Assembly (NCBI RefSeq): GCF_026340305.1
Contig: NZ_JAPEPI010000002.1
Span: 2,542,001-2,606,000 of the forward strand
Direction of reading: 5' to 3'
Origin: Streptomyces sp. NBC_01381
Lineage (GTDB): Bacteria > Actinomycetota > Actinomycetes > Streptomycetales > Streptomycetaceae
DNA: 64,000 nt
Positions 54,730 to 63,477 of this stretch are shown here, piece by piece. A program made the position numbers and the translations under genes. Below the pieces are notes generated by a model. The model saw only the letters and a list, made by a program, of their open reading frames with translations, made no database searches and was not told where the DNA came from. The stretch's first letter is position 1. The number at the start of each line of letters is the position of its first letter.

Positions 54730-55227
54730 ATGAGGCGGACCTCCTTTGCCGACTGGCCCTGCTCCATCGCCCGCACCATGGACCTGCTGGGCGACTGGTG
54801 GACCCCGCTGGTGCTGCGCGAGGCGTTCTACGGCATCAAACGCTTCGACGCCTTCCAGCAGGAGCTCGGCATCGCGCGCAACACGCTCACCGACCGGCTG
54901 CGCCGCCTGGTCGACGAGGGCCTGATGGAAAAGCGCGCCTACCAGAGCGAGCCGGTGCGCTACGACTACCTCCTCACCGAGAAGGGCCGCGACTTCTTCG
55001 GGGTCCTGGCGGCGATGAACAGCTGGGGCAACCGCTGGCTGAGCGGCGACGAGGGGCCGCCGGTCGTCTTCCGCCACGACCGCTGCGGGCACGAGGCCGC
55101 CGCCGAGGTGGTCTGCGCGCACTGCAAGGAGCCGATGACGGCCGCGGACACCACGGCGCGCATGGGCCCCGGCTACCCGGTACGACTGGCCGAACGGCCG
55201 GACGTTCAGGCGCGCTTCAGCCGCTGA
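54730..55227 (+). CDS. HxlR-family transcriptional regulator
   Basis: 165 residues. The winged helix-turn-helix region (WPCSIARTMDLLGDWWTPLVLREAF, then FDAFQQELGIARNTLTDRLRRLVDEG) is typical of HxlR. The C-terminal third adds a cysteine-rich part (RCGHE...VVCAHCKEPM) that could bind zinc or sense redox state. The ATG at 54730 is the only supported start. It is followed, 116 bp on, by an SRPBCC-LLM gene pair that it probably controls. Confidence 0.9.
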   Translation: MRRTSFADWPCSIARTMDLLGDWWTPLVLREAFYGIKRFDAFQQELGIARNTLTDRLRRLVDEGLMEKRAYQSEPVRYDYLLTEKGRDFFGVLAAMNSWGNRWLSGDEGPPVVFRHDRCGHEAAAEVVCAHCKEPMTAADTTARMGPGYPVRLAERPDVQARFSR

Positions 55228-55258
55228 CCTCCCTCCCCACGCCCGTCCCCGCATCCCC

Positions 55259-55343
55259 TTGACGAGTGAGTCTATCTACGCAACTCTCGTGGTCAGAGAC
55301 GACTTCAGAGACGACTTCAGCGACGACAGAGAGGCGACCCACG
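55259..55343 (+). promoter_or_regulatory. Promoter region of the SRPBCC-LLM operon
   Basis: TTGACG at 55259-55264 is a good -35; the -10 is unclear. The sequence GAGTGAGTCTATCTACGCAACTC between them has partial dyad symmetry and could bind the HxlR protein. A direct repeat AGAGACGACTTC (two copies, 55296-55319) precedes the start codon of the SRPBCC gene. Confidence 0.4.
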
Positions 55344-55883
55344 ATGGAGTGGACAGGCGCGCGTTACGCGGACACGCCGACGGCCGAGGCGCGCAGGGAG
55401 ATCGCGGCGTCACCGGAACGCGTGTGGGAACTGGTGGCCGACATCGGCCTGATGCCCACGCTGAGCGCGGAGCTGCGGTCGGTCGAGTGGCTGGACGGGG
55501 CGACATCGCCCGCGACCGGCGCCCGGTTCCTCGGCCGCAGCGAGCACGCGTCGTTCGGTGCGTGGGAGACGACGTCGTACGTCGTGGAGTGCGAGGCGCC
55601 GCGGGTCTTCGCCTGGGCGGTCGAGGACCCCGAACACCCCAGCGCCGTATGGCGGTTCAGTCTGCGGGCGCGGGACGACGGCGGCACCGATCTCACCCAG
55701 TGGATGCAGCTGGGCCCCGGACGTTCGGGGCTCTCCTTCGCGATCGACCGGATGCCGGAGAAGGAACAGAAGATCGTCTTCGTGCGGATGAGGGAGTTCG
55801 AGCGGAACATGGCGGCCACCCTGGACGCGATCAAGGAGCTGGCCGAGGGCGCCCCGGCTCCCTCGGAAGGGCAGGGCGCCTAA
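55344..55883 (+). CDS. SRPBCC-family protein (polyketide cyclase/dehydrase-like)
   Basis: 179 residues. The START-like fold is suggested by REIAASPERVWELVADIGLMPTLSAELRSVEW at the start, alternating strands in the middle, and a long C-terminal helix (EFERNMAATLDAIKEL). Such proteins bind hydrophobic ligands; some are cyclases, many are of unknown role. ATG 55344 was chosen over upstream codons because the fold begins there. Its TAA stop overlaps the ATG of the oxidoreductase (TAATG). Confidence 0.85.
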   Translation: MEWTGARYADTPTAEARREIAASPERVWELVADIGLMPTLSAELRSVEWLDGATSPATGARFLGRSEHASFGAWETTSYVVECEAPRVFAWAVEDPEHPSAVWRFSLRARDDGGTDLTQWMQLGPGRSGLSFAIDRMPEKEQKIVFVRMREFERNMAATLDAIKELAEGAPAPSEGQGA

Positions 55884-56998
55884 TGCGTACGTCGACGACG
55901 ATCGAGGCGTCCGGGGCGAACTGGCGGGAGACGGCCGACTTCGTCACCGAGGCCGAGAAGCTCGGGATGGACATCTGCTGGGTCGCGGAGGCCTGGGGCG
56001 CCGAAGCGCCGTCCCCGCTCGGCTACTTGGCTGCCCGCACGGAACGGATGACGCTCGGCTCCGGGATCATCCAGCTCGCGACCCGGACCCCGGCGGCCAT
56101 CGCCCGCGCGGCGATCACCCTCTCGAACATCTCGGAGGGCCGCTTCATCCTCGGGCTCGGCCCCTCCGGACCCCAGGTGATCGAGGGCCTGCACGGAGTG
56201 CCGTTCGCCCGCCCGCTGACTCGGATGCGGGAGACGGTGGAGATCGTCCGGCAGGCGGCCACGGGCGAGAAAATCTCGTACACGGGACGGGAGTTCACCC
56301 TCCCGCTGCCCGGCGGCGACGCCAGGCCCATGCGCCTGGCGATGCGCGCCGAACACGACCTGCCCATCTACCTGGCCACCCTCTCGCCCAAGATGCTCCG
56401 CCTGACCGGCGAGATCGCGGACGGCTGGCTCGGCACCAGCTTTGTGCCGGAGGGCGCGAAGGAGGCGTACTTCGACCACCTGGACGCGGGCCTGGCAGTC
56501 GCCGGGCGCACCCGCGCCGACCTGAACGTCTGCCAGGGCGCCGAAGTCGCCTTCGCCGACGACGAGGACGCGCTGCGCACGATGGTCGCGGGCCGCAAGA
56601 AGGAACTCGCCTTCAGCCTCGGCGGCATGGGCTCCGCCACCACCAACTACTACAACAACGCCTACAGCAGGCAGGGTTGGGCCGAGACAGCCGCCGAGGT
56701 CCGCACCCGCTGGCAGTCCGGCGACCGCGACGGCGCGGCCGCCCTGATCACCGACGAGATGGTCCTCGCCACCACCCTCATCGGCACCGAGCCCATGGTC
56801 CGCGCCCGCCTGCGCGTCTGGCGCGACGCGGGCGTGGACACGGTCCGCTTCTACCCGGCGGGCGAGAGCCTGGAGGCGCGGCTTGCGACGTTGGGGCGGG
56901 CGATCGAGCTGGTGCGGGAGGTGGAGCGGGAGCCGGGCGCACCTACCGGTGAGCCGGGCGCACCTACCGGACGGCCCGCAGCCGCCACAGCGACGTGA
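55883..56998 (+). CDS. LLM-class F420-dependent oxidoreductase
   Basis: 371 residues. The TIM-barrel pattern of luciferase-like enzymes is clear: EAEKLGMDICWVAEAWGAEA near residue 25, ERMTLGSGIIQLATRTPAAIARAA near 53, and GRFILGLGPSGPQVIEGLHG near 87. F420 or FMN may be the cofactor; in Streptomyces F420 is common. It probably acts with the coupled SRPBCC protein. The C-terminus ends with a repeated EPGAPTG. Its 3' end overlaps the opposite-strand methyltransferase frame. Confidence 0.88.
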   Translation: MRTSTTIEASGANWRETADFVTEAEKLGMDICWVAEAWGAEAPSPLGYLAARTERMTLGSGIIQLATRTPAAIARAAITLSNISEGRFILGLGPSGPQVIEGLHGVPFARPLTRMRETVEIVRQAATGEKISYTGREFTLPLPGGDARPMRLAMRAEHDLPIYLATLSPKMLRLTGEIADGWLGTSFVPEGAKEAYFDHLDAGLAVAGRTRADLNVCQGAEVAFADDEDALRTMVAGRKKELAFSLGGMGSATTNYYNNAYSRQGWAETAAEVRTRWQSGDRDGAAALITDEMVLATTLIGTEPMVRARLRVWRDAGVDTVRFYPAGESLEARLATLGRAIELVREVEREPGAPTGEPGAPTGRPAAATAT

Positions 56999-58122
56999 CC
57001 TCCGCCGCGCGGGCCTTGTGCAAAGGGTCCGCCGGGTCGGTCGACCTGCGGTGGCGGGGTCTTGTGGTCAGGCGGTCCTGGATGTGCAGGCCCGCCGCGG
57101 TGATCGCCTGGGGAGCGCAGGCCGAGGTGTTCGGCGAGGTCCGACATGATCAGCCAGCCTTCGCCGCCGGGCAGCAGATGATCGGCCAGGCCTGAGAGGA
57201 AGCCGTGCAGCATGGTGCCTGCGGGGTCGTAGATGCCTTGCTCCAGTGCCGAGTTGGGCTTGGCGGGGAGCCAGGGCGGGTTGCACACGATCAGGGCGGC
57301 GCGGCCCGGCGGGTAGAGCCCGCCGCCGGTGGCGATCTCCACTCGGGAGGACAGGCCCAGGCGGTTCATGTTGTCGGCGGCGCATACCACGGCCCGCGGA
57401 TTGCTGTCCGTGGCCACCACGTGCCGCACGCCCCTGTGGGCCAGGACCGCCGCCAGGACACCGGTGCCGGTGCCGAGGTCGAAGGCCGTCGCCCCGTGGG
57501 CCGCGGCCGGCAGCGGCGCCCGCGCGACCAGGTCGACGTACTCGCCCCTGACCGGTGAGAACACGCCGTAGTGCGGGTGGATCCTGGCGCCGATCGCGGG
57601 GATGTCCACACCCTTCGTACGCCATTGATGTGCGCCGATGACGCCGAGCAGTTCCCGCAGCGGGACCGCCCACGGGCCGCCGCCCCGGGGCGGGCCGTAC
57701 GCCTCATCGCAGGCGGCGCGGACGTCGGGCGCTCTGCGCAGGCCGAGCGTGTGGTCCTCGCCCAGCGGCACCAGGAGCTTGGCGAGGACGCGGGCACGGT
57801 GTCCCGCGGCCCGGCGGTGGAGGTGGAAGGCCGCCGTCGGCGAGGCGGCCGGGGCAGGGGCAGGGGCAGGGGCTTTGCGGTCGATGCGGCGGCCCATGGC
57901 GCGCAGCAACTGGCGCGCCTGCTGGAAGTCGCCCTGCCACAGCAGCGCGGTGCCTTCGCAGGCCAGACGGTGAGCGGTGGCGGCGCTGAGCCGGTCGTCG
58001 GCCGGGACGACACGGACGGGCCGCGGCATCCCGGTCTCGGAGCGCCAGCGGACGGTGTGCTCGCCGTCGCCGTCGCCATTGCCATCGCCGTCGATCCAGC
58101 GGATCCAGTGGATCTCGGACAC
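56851..58122 (-). CDS. Class I SAM-dependent methyltransferase (small-MTase domain), frameshifted near its C-terminus
   Basis: GTG 58122 (GAGGAG nine bases upstream) opens a protein with an N-terminal helical domain and a methyltransferase domain: FDLGTGTGVLAAVLAH near residue 215 and the catalytic IVCNPPW near 275, typical of enzymes that methylate RNA bases or proteins. After LGLRS the frame in the sequence continues with Pro/Gly-rich residues that look non-native. A shift of one base at the GGGG run (57110-57113 on the plus strand) gives a natural-looking tail (QAITAAGLHIQDRLTTRPRH ... SLWRLRAVR) ending at TAG 56964-56966. So the gene carries a one-base insertion or the sequence has an error there. 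The catalytic core is upstream of the lesion. Confidence 0.75.
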   Translation of the reverse strand: MSEIHWIRWIDGDGNGDGDGEHTVRWRSETGMPRPVRVVPADDRLSAATAHRLACEGTALLWQGDFQQARQLLRAMGRRIDRKAPAPAPAPAASPTAAFHLHRRAAGHRARVLAKLLVPLGEDHTLGLRRAPDVRAACDEAYGPPRGGGPWAVPLRELLGVIGAHQWRTKGVDIPAIGARIHPHYGVFSPVRGEYVDLVARAPLPAAAHGATAFDLGTGTGVLAAVLAHRGVRHVVATDSNPRAVVCAADNMNRLGLSSRVEIATGGGLYPPGRAALIVCNPPWLPAKPNSALEQGIYDPAGTMLHGFLSGLADHLLPGGEGWLIMSDLAEHLGLRSPGDHRGGPAHPGPPDHKTPPPQVDRPGGPFAQGPRGGGHVAVAAAGRPVGAPGSPVGAPGSRSTSRTSSIARPNVASRASRLSPAG

Positions 58123-58509
58123 AGATACATACTCCTCAGAGGGTGAACGTGCGGGGCACGAACAGCACTTCGACGAGGAGCGGGAGTGGTGGAGAGGGCC
58201 CGGGGAAGGGCCGGGCGGCAGGCTCAGCGGAGCCGCGGCTCCCGCGTCGAAGTGCGGGAGGAGTCGCCGAGCACCAGGCCGGGCACTGTGCCGAGCGTCA
58301 TCACCGGCTCCTTGAGGAGAGGGGGAGTGGGGCCGGGTGAATGTCTCATACGGGACGACGCGCGGGCAATCGCCTTTTTCGGCCCAGGATGCCGCCCCGG
58401 CACACCACCTGACCTGCACGCCCGTTGATCATCAACTGGCGTTCATGCAGGGCCTGTTGGCGTGGCGACCTTCACGATCTACCCTGGGAGCCGCCTTGAG
58501 GGGGGTCGC
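58123..58509. other. 387-bp intergenic region between methyltransferase and cytochrome b genes
   Basis: Contains a possible 25-codon reading frame (58224-58301, minus strand, listed separately), GC-rich inverted repeats (for example GGGCCCGGGGAAGGGCC around 58197-58213) and, toward 58500, GAGGGGGG, the ribosome-binding site of the cytochrome b gene. I see no promoter consensus that stands out. Confidence 0.5.
58224..58301 (-). CDS. Possible small ORF (25 codons) upstream of the methyltransferase gene
   Basis: ATG 58301 is preceded by AAGGAG at a six-base spacing, an unusually good ribosome-binding site for the window. The frame encodes MTLGTVPGLVLGDSSRTSTR plus five residues and stops at TGA 58224-58226. 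It is about 100 bp upstream of the methyltransferase on the same strand. It could be a leader peptide or an orphan small protein; no family is recognised. Only the strong start signal supports it. Confidence 0.3.
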   Translation of the reverse strand: MTLGTVPGLVLGDSSRTSTREPRLR

Positions 58510-60159
58510 ATGAGCGGACGTGTCGAGCACACCCGGAGCAGCGGACGACCGGCACCTGCGGGGAAGGGTGAGCGGGTCGCCGACTGGGCGGACGGCCGTC
58601 TCGGCATCAACTCCCTGGCCAAGACGCAGATGCGCAAGGTGTTCCCGGACCACTGGTCCTTCATGTTCGGCGAGATCTGTCTCTACAGCTTTCTGATCCT
58701 GATCCTCACCGGGATCTATCTGACCCTCTTCTTCGAGCCGAGCGGCGCCGAGGTCGTCTACGACGGTGTCTACACACCGCTCAAGGGCATCCAGATGACC
58801 CGGGCGTACGAGTCCACGGTCGACATCAGCATGGAGGTGCGCGGCGGTCTGCTCATCCGGCAGATCCACCACTGGGCCGCGGTCGTCTTCGTCGCCGCGA
58901 TGCTCGTGCACATGATGCGGGTGTTCTTCACCGGGGCGTTCCGCAAGCCGCGCGAGCTCAACTGGCTGTTCGGCTGGACGCTGTTGTTCCTCGGGATCAT
59001 CACAGGACTCACCGGCTACTCGCTCCCGGACGACCTGCTCTCCGGCACCGGCATCCGCTTCGCGCAGGGCGCCATCCTGTCCGTCCCGGTCATCGGGACG
59101 TATCTCTCCTTCTTCCTCTTCGGCGGAGAGTTCCCCGGCGACGACATCATTCCGCGGCTCTTCAGCGTGCATGTGCTGCTGCTGCCGGGGATCATGCTGG
59201 GGCTCGTCGTCGCCCATCTGATCCTGGTCTTCTACCACAAGCACACGCAGTTCGCCGGGCCCGGCAGGACCGAGAAGAACGTCATCGGGGCACCGTTCCT
59301 GCCCATCTACATCGCCAAGGCCGGCGGCTTCTTCTTCCTCGTCTTCGGCGTCCTCGCGGTCATGGGCGCGGTCGCCACCATCAACCCCGTGTGGGCGATG
59401 GGGCCCTACCGTCCCGATCTGGTCTCCACGGGAGCCCAGCCCGACTGGTATCTGGGCTTCTCCGAGGGGCTGATCCGGGTGATGCCCAGCTGGGAGATCA
59501 ACGCCTGGGGGCACACGCTCCAACTCGGCGTCTTCATCCCGTTCTCGCTCTTCCCGCTGATCATGGTGGCGATCGCGGTCTATCCGTTCATCGAGGCCTG
59601 GATCACCGGCGACAAACGCGAGCACCACATCGCGGACCGGCCGCGCAACGCACCCGTGCGCACCGGTCTCGGTGTGGCCTGGCTGACGCTGTTCGGCATC
59701 CTGATGATCGGCGGCGGCAACGACCTGTGGGCCACGCACTTCCATCTCTCCATCAACGCGATCACGTGGTTCGTGCGGATCGGCGTCTTCGCCGGCCCGG
59801 TCATCGCCTTCCTCGTGACCCACCGATGGTGCATGGGCCTGCAGCTCCGCGACCGCGAGAAGGCGCTGCACGGGCGGGAGAGCGGCACGATCAAACGGCT
59901 GCCGCACGGTGAGTACGTAGAGGTCCATGTGCCCCTCAGCCAAGGTGAGTTGTACACGCTCACGGCGCACGAGCAGCCCAAGCCGTACGAGATCGGGCCG
60001 CTGGTGGACGCGAACGGCGTGGCCCGCAAGGTCACCCGGGGCGAGCGGCTGCGGGCCCGCCTGGGGCGGGCCATGTACGGGCCTTCGGCGCAGGTGCCCA
60101 AGGCGACCCCCGAGGAGTACCTGGAGATCCAACAGGGCGGCGGTGACTCCCATCACTGA
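58510..60159 (+). CDS. qcrB: Cytochrome b subunit of the bc complex (QcrB paralogue)
   Basis: 549 residues from ATG 58510 with GAGGGGGG upstream. About nine hydrophobic helices are visible. The haem-ligating His pairs are in RQIHHWAAVVFVAAMLVHMMR and FSVHVLLLPGIMLGLVVAH, and the PEWY-like quinol-site loop reads PDWYLGF near residue 312. The C-terminal cytoplasmic tail of about 120 residues is typical of actinobacterial QcrB. The main copy normally sits in a qcrCAB operon with ctaE; here no qcrA or qcrC gene is adjacent, so this is probably a second, orphan copy. Confidence 0.92.
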   Translation: MSGRVEHTRSSGRPAPAGKGERVADWADGRLGINSLAKTQMRKVFPDHWSFMFGEICLYSFLILILTGIYLTLFFEPSGAEVVYDGVYTPLKGIQMTRAYESTVDISMEVRGGLLIRQIHHWAAVVFVAAMLVHMMRVFFTGAFRKPRELNWLFGWTLLFLGIITGLTGYSLPDDLLSGTGIRFAQGAILSVPVIGTYLSFFLFGGEFPGDDIIPRLFSVHVLLLPGIMLGLVVAHLILVFYHKHTQFAGPGRTEKNVIGAPFLPIYIAKAGGFFFLVFGVLAVMGAVATINPVWAMGPYRPDLVSTGAQPDWYLGFSEGLIRVMPSWEINAWGHTLQLGVFIPFSLFPLIMVAIAVYPFIEAWITGDKREHHIADRPRNAPVRTGLGVAWLTLFGILMIGGGNDLWATHFHLSINAITWFVRIGVFAGPVIAFLVTHRWCMGLQLRDREKALHGRESGTIKRLPHGEYVEVHVPLSQGELYTLTAHEQPKPYEIGPLVDANGVARKVTRGERLRARLGRAMYGPSAQVPKATPEEYLEIQQGGGDSHH

Positions 60160-60208
60160 CGGGGGTCGATCGCGCACGCGGCGGCGGCGCTGCGGTTAGC
60201 CTCGCGTA

Positions 60209-61069
60209 GTGAATCAAGTACCGGAGAACACACCAAAGTTGTACGCCATCAGTGATCTGCACGTGGCGTACGACGACAACCGGAAGTTCCTCGAATCGCT
60301 GCGCCCGCAGACCGACGAGGACTGGCTGATCGTCGCCGGGGACACCGCCGAGCGCCTCGCCGACGTCGAATGGGCGCTGCGCACCCTCACCGACCGGTTC
60401 GCCAAAGTGGTGTGGACGCCGGGGAACCACGAGCTGTGGACGCACCCCAGCGACCCGGTCAAGCTGCGCGGCGAGGCCCGCTACCGCCATATCGTCGAAC
60501 TCTGCCGCGAGTTGGGCGCCGCGACCCCCGAGGACCCTTACCCCGTGTGGCACGGCGCCGGCGGCCCGGCCACGGTGGCCCCCCTCTTCCTCCTCTACGA
60601 CTACACCTTCCGCCCCGAAGGCACCCACACCAAAGAGAAGGCCTTGGAGGCCGCCCACGCGGCGGGCGTCGTCTGCACCGACGAGGTGCTGCTGCACCCC
60701 GACCCCTACCAGGGCCTCGACGACTGGTGCCGCGCCCGCGTGGCGTACACCGAGGAACGCCTGTCCCAGCGGACCCCCGGCCTCCCCACGGTCCTGATCA
60801 ACCACTGGCCCCTGGTACGCGACCCCACGCGGATCCTGCACTACCCGGAGTTCGCCCTGTGGTGCGGCACCGAACTGACCGCGGACTGGCACGTGAAGTA
60901 CGAGGCGGCGGCCGTGGTCTACGGCCACCTCCACATCCCCCGCACCACGTGGCACGACGGCGTCCGCTTCCAGGAGGTCTCGGTCGGCTACCCACGCGAA
61001 TGGCGCCGCGACCGCCACCCCGCCCCGAGACTCCGCCAGATCCTGCCGGAGCCGGACGACGGCGCGTGA
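60209..61069 (+). CDS. Calcineurin-like metallophosphoesterase
   Basis: 286 residues. Metal-binding motifs of the family appear in order: ISDLHVAYDD (D-x-H) near residue 14, VAGDTAE near 42, PGNHELW near 72, INHWPL near 196 and YGHLHIP near 238. It is predicted to hydrolyse phosphate esters or diesters; substrate unknown. GTG 60209 lies 49 bp after the cytochrome b stop. In other streptomycetes I recall such a gene next to a PPTase, but there is none adjacent here. Confidence 0.88.
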   Translation: MNQVPENTPKLYAISDLHVAYDDNRKFLESLRPQTDEDWLIVAGDTAERLADVEWALRTLTDRFAKVVWTPGNHELWTHPSDPVKLRGEARYRHIVELCRELGAATPEDPYPVWHGAGGPATVAPLFLLYDYTFRPEGTHTKEKALEAAHAAGVVCTDEVLLHPDPYQGLDDWCRARVAYTEERLSQRTPGLPTVLINHWPLVRDPTRILHYPEFALWCGTELTADWHVKYEAAAVVYGHLHIPRTTWHDGVRFQEVSVGYPREWRRDRHPAPRLRQILPEPDDGA

Positions 61070-61104
61070 GGGATACGGGGCGTGAGGGATACGGGGCGTG
61101 AGCG
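61066..61104 (+). repeat. Short tandem repeat after the metallophosphoesterase
   Basis: Two full copies and a degenerate third copy of an 18-base unit (GTGAGGGATACGGGGC and variants), starting at the phosphoesterase stop codon. It fills the gap to the convergent geosmin synthase gene. Confidence 0.6.
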
Positions 61105-61116
61105 ATGCGGGACTCC

Positions 61117-63366
61117 TCAGTCCCGTGCGCCTTCGGCCGCCGCCTCCATCTGGCGGTCGACGGCGCGGCCGAAGTCGCGGAGCCAGTCGGGGCGTACGGC
61201 TGCCATGCCGAAGCCCGTGGGGGTCTTGAGGGGGCCGTGGGAGAGGTATTCCTCGCGGTAGCGGCGGCAGTCGCGGTGCCAGGTGTAGATGCCCGCCATC
61301 CAGTTCTCCAGTTCACGTGCGTAGCCGTCCAGGATGTTCCGAGTTTCCTGGGGGAGGTCGAAGTCGTCGTAGAGGACCGGGAGTTCGTGGGTCACCGTGT
61401 GCTGGAACTGGCTCAGGCGTGACTTCATCAAGTCGTCGATGATGCCGAGCGCCGTCGGATAGTCGCAGTCGAAGAAGTTCTGGACGACGAGGACGCCGTT
61501 GTGCATCTCGCCCTCGTACTCGATCTCCTTCTGGTACGAGAAGACGTCGTTCATCAGGGCGGAGTAGTCGCCGGCCGAGTTCTCCAGGTTCTGCATCGGG
61601 CCGGTGCGGTAGATCTCCTGCGGGACCTGCGGGCCGTTGCCCAGGCGGCACAGGCTCATCGTCAGGGGGCAGCCGAAGGTGAGTCGGCGCATCTCGATGT
61701 AGTCCACGGGGTCGGGGATACGATTCATCGCCTGGTTGTCCAGCTCCCAGAGCCAGCTTTCCGTCATGACCTCGATGGATGTGCGGAGCGTGCGGCGTGC
61801 CTCCACGTCCATCGGGTCGGCCGTGCGTTGCCACAGGTCCACCAGGCCGCGCTCCAGCGCGTTCGTCGGCGCCGGCATGTCCGCGAAGTCCAGCGGCATG
61901 AAGAGGGAGAGGCGGTCGCTGCAGAGCTTCGCGCCCGCCAGGTCGCGGGGCCTGCCGAAGACCACCGTGAAGTAGTCGTCCCCGTACGTGCCCCAGGTCA
62001 GCCACTGCGAACTCAGATCCAGGGCTGCCGGGTCCGCGTCCGGGTGGATGCCCGCCGCGCAGAGCGGGAAGTCGTAGCCATACAGCTTGTGCGCGTCCCA
62101 GATGTCCGAACTCGGCACTCCCGGCTGGGGTTCCAGCATCCCCATCCGCGACGACCACTCCACGCAGCGCGGGCGTGCCGCCTGGAGGTGGGGCGAGAGC
62201 GTTGTCTTGTAGGGGAGGTTGAAGTCGGGGAGGAGGGAAGGGCCGACCCGTTGGAAGGGGATGTGCGTGTGGCCGCGCAGCCGTTCCGCGCCCGTGGCCG
62301 ACAGGAGCGCCTTGATCCCGGCGGCCGACGTGCCCAGGCCCGAGGGTCCTGCGAGCGGCGAGGCCGCGGCGGCGGCCTTCTCGTTCATGTAGCGGCTGGA
62401 GACCATGTGCCACTCGTGCCCTCCGGACTGCCAGTCCTGCAGGCCCTTGGCGTACGCGAGGACGTCCGCGCACTCCTGCGCGGGGAGCCCGGTGGAGGCG
62501 AACAGCGGGGCCAGTTCGGTGAGCGCCGTGCTCTCGAACTGCTGCATCCGCGAGGTCAGGAGATCGTTCACCGCCTCCGCGGCCTCCTGCGTCGTGCAGT
62601 CCAGGAACTTCTCAAGCACCAGGACGCCATTGGAGAGTTCGCCCTCGTCCTCGATCTCCCGCTGGTACGAGAACAGGTCGTTGCGCAGGTGGACGGCGTC
62701 GGAGAACGTCTCCTTGAGGACCCGCAGCGGCCTGGACTGCGCGACGGCCGGCGGCACTTCGGCTCCCGTCGCGTACTCGATGAGCCCCGCCGACCAGGGC
62801 GCGCCGCCCACCTTGCGGCGCATCTCGATGTACTCGACGGGGTTCGCGATCCGCCCCTCGTTGATGTTCGAGAGCTCCCACAGGGACTCGTTCAGGAGGT
62901 TCTTCGTGCTCTCGGCGAACCGTTCCCTCCAGCCCTGCGACATGTGCGGCACCGTCCGCGCCCACAGGTCCGCGAGCCCCGCCTCGACCGGATTGGTCGG
63001 CTCCGGCACGGGCGTGGACAGATCCATGGGCATGAAGGCCGGCAGCCGGTCGAGATGGGCCTTGCCGCCCTCGCGGTCCTGGGTGCGTTTGAAGAGTTCG
63101 AGGAAGTGGTCGTCGAAGAAGAACACCCACACGTACCAGTCGGTGACCAGCGACAGCGCGGGGCCGTCGCAGTCGGGGTGGGTGTAGGAACACAGCAGCG
63201 GATAGTCGTGGGCGTCCAGATCGCTCTCCTCCCAGACACCCGAGCCCTCCAGCATTCCCATGTCGCGTGCCCACTTCTTGGAGTGCGCCTTCGCCTCTTC
63301 CACATGCGGGTTGAGGCGGGCGGGATGAACCATGTAGAAGCGGGGCAGGTCGAAGGGCTGCGACAT
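61117..63366 (-). CDS. geoA: Geosmin synthase (bifunctional germacradienol/geosmin synthase)
   Basis: 749 residues, two tandem terpene-synthase domains. The N-terminal half has the Asp-rich FFFDDHFLE near residue 85 and the NSE-type NDLFSYQRE near 228, and cyclises farnesyl diphosphate to germacradienol. The C-terminal half has the weaker GDDYFTVVF near 465 and NDVFSYQKE near 605, and fragments germacradienol to geosmin. The opening MSQPFDLPRFYMVHPARLNP is nearly invariant in Streptomyces enzymes, which fixes the start at 63366. The gene is a hallmark of the genus and usually stands alone. Confidence 0.97.
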   Translation of the reverse strand: MSQPFDLPRFYMVHPARLNPHVEEAKAHSKKWARDMGMLEGSGVWEESDLDAHDYPLLCSYTHPDCDGPALSLVTDWYVWVFFFDDHFLELFKRTQDREGGKAHLDRLPAFMPMDLSTPVPEPTNPVEAGLADLWARTVPHMSQGWRERFAESTKNLLNESLWELSNINEGRIANPVEYIEMRRKVGGAPWSAGLIEYATGAEVPPAVAQSRPLRVLKETFSDAVHLRNDLFSYQREIEDEGELSNGVLVLEKFLDCTTQEAAEAVNDLLTSRMQQFESTALTELAPLFASTGLPAQECADVLAYAKGLQDWQSGGHEWHMVSSRYMNEKAAAAASPLAGPSGLGTSAAGIKALLSATGAERLRGHTHIPFQRVGPSLLPDFNLPYKTTLSPHLQAARPRCVEWSSRMGMLEPQPGVPSSDIWDAHKLYGYDFPLCAAGIHPDADPAALDLSSQWLTWGTYGDDYFTVVFGRPRDLAGAKLCSDRLSLFMPLDFADMPAPTNALERGLVDLWQRTADPMDVEARRTLRTSIEVMTESWLWELDNQAMNRIPDPVDYIEMRRLTFGCPLTMSLCRLGNGPQVPQEIYRTGPMQNLENSAGDYSALMNDVFSYQKEIEYEGEMHNGVLVVQNFFDCDYPTALGIIDDLMKSRLSQFQHTVTHELPVLYDDFDLPQETRNILDGYARELENWMAGIYTWHRDCRRYREEYLSHGPLKTPTGFGMAAVRPDWLRDFGRAVDRQMEAAAEGARD

Positions 63367-63477
63367 TCGGTCGTTTTCTCCTCGCGCGGCGGCGTATGGG
63401 CCACTCAGCACTACCCGTACGGCGCCGGCCGATGCGACGGCCGCCGGGGCGTCACACCATCGCGTGATCCGTGGAAC

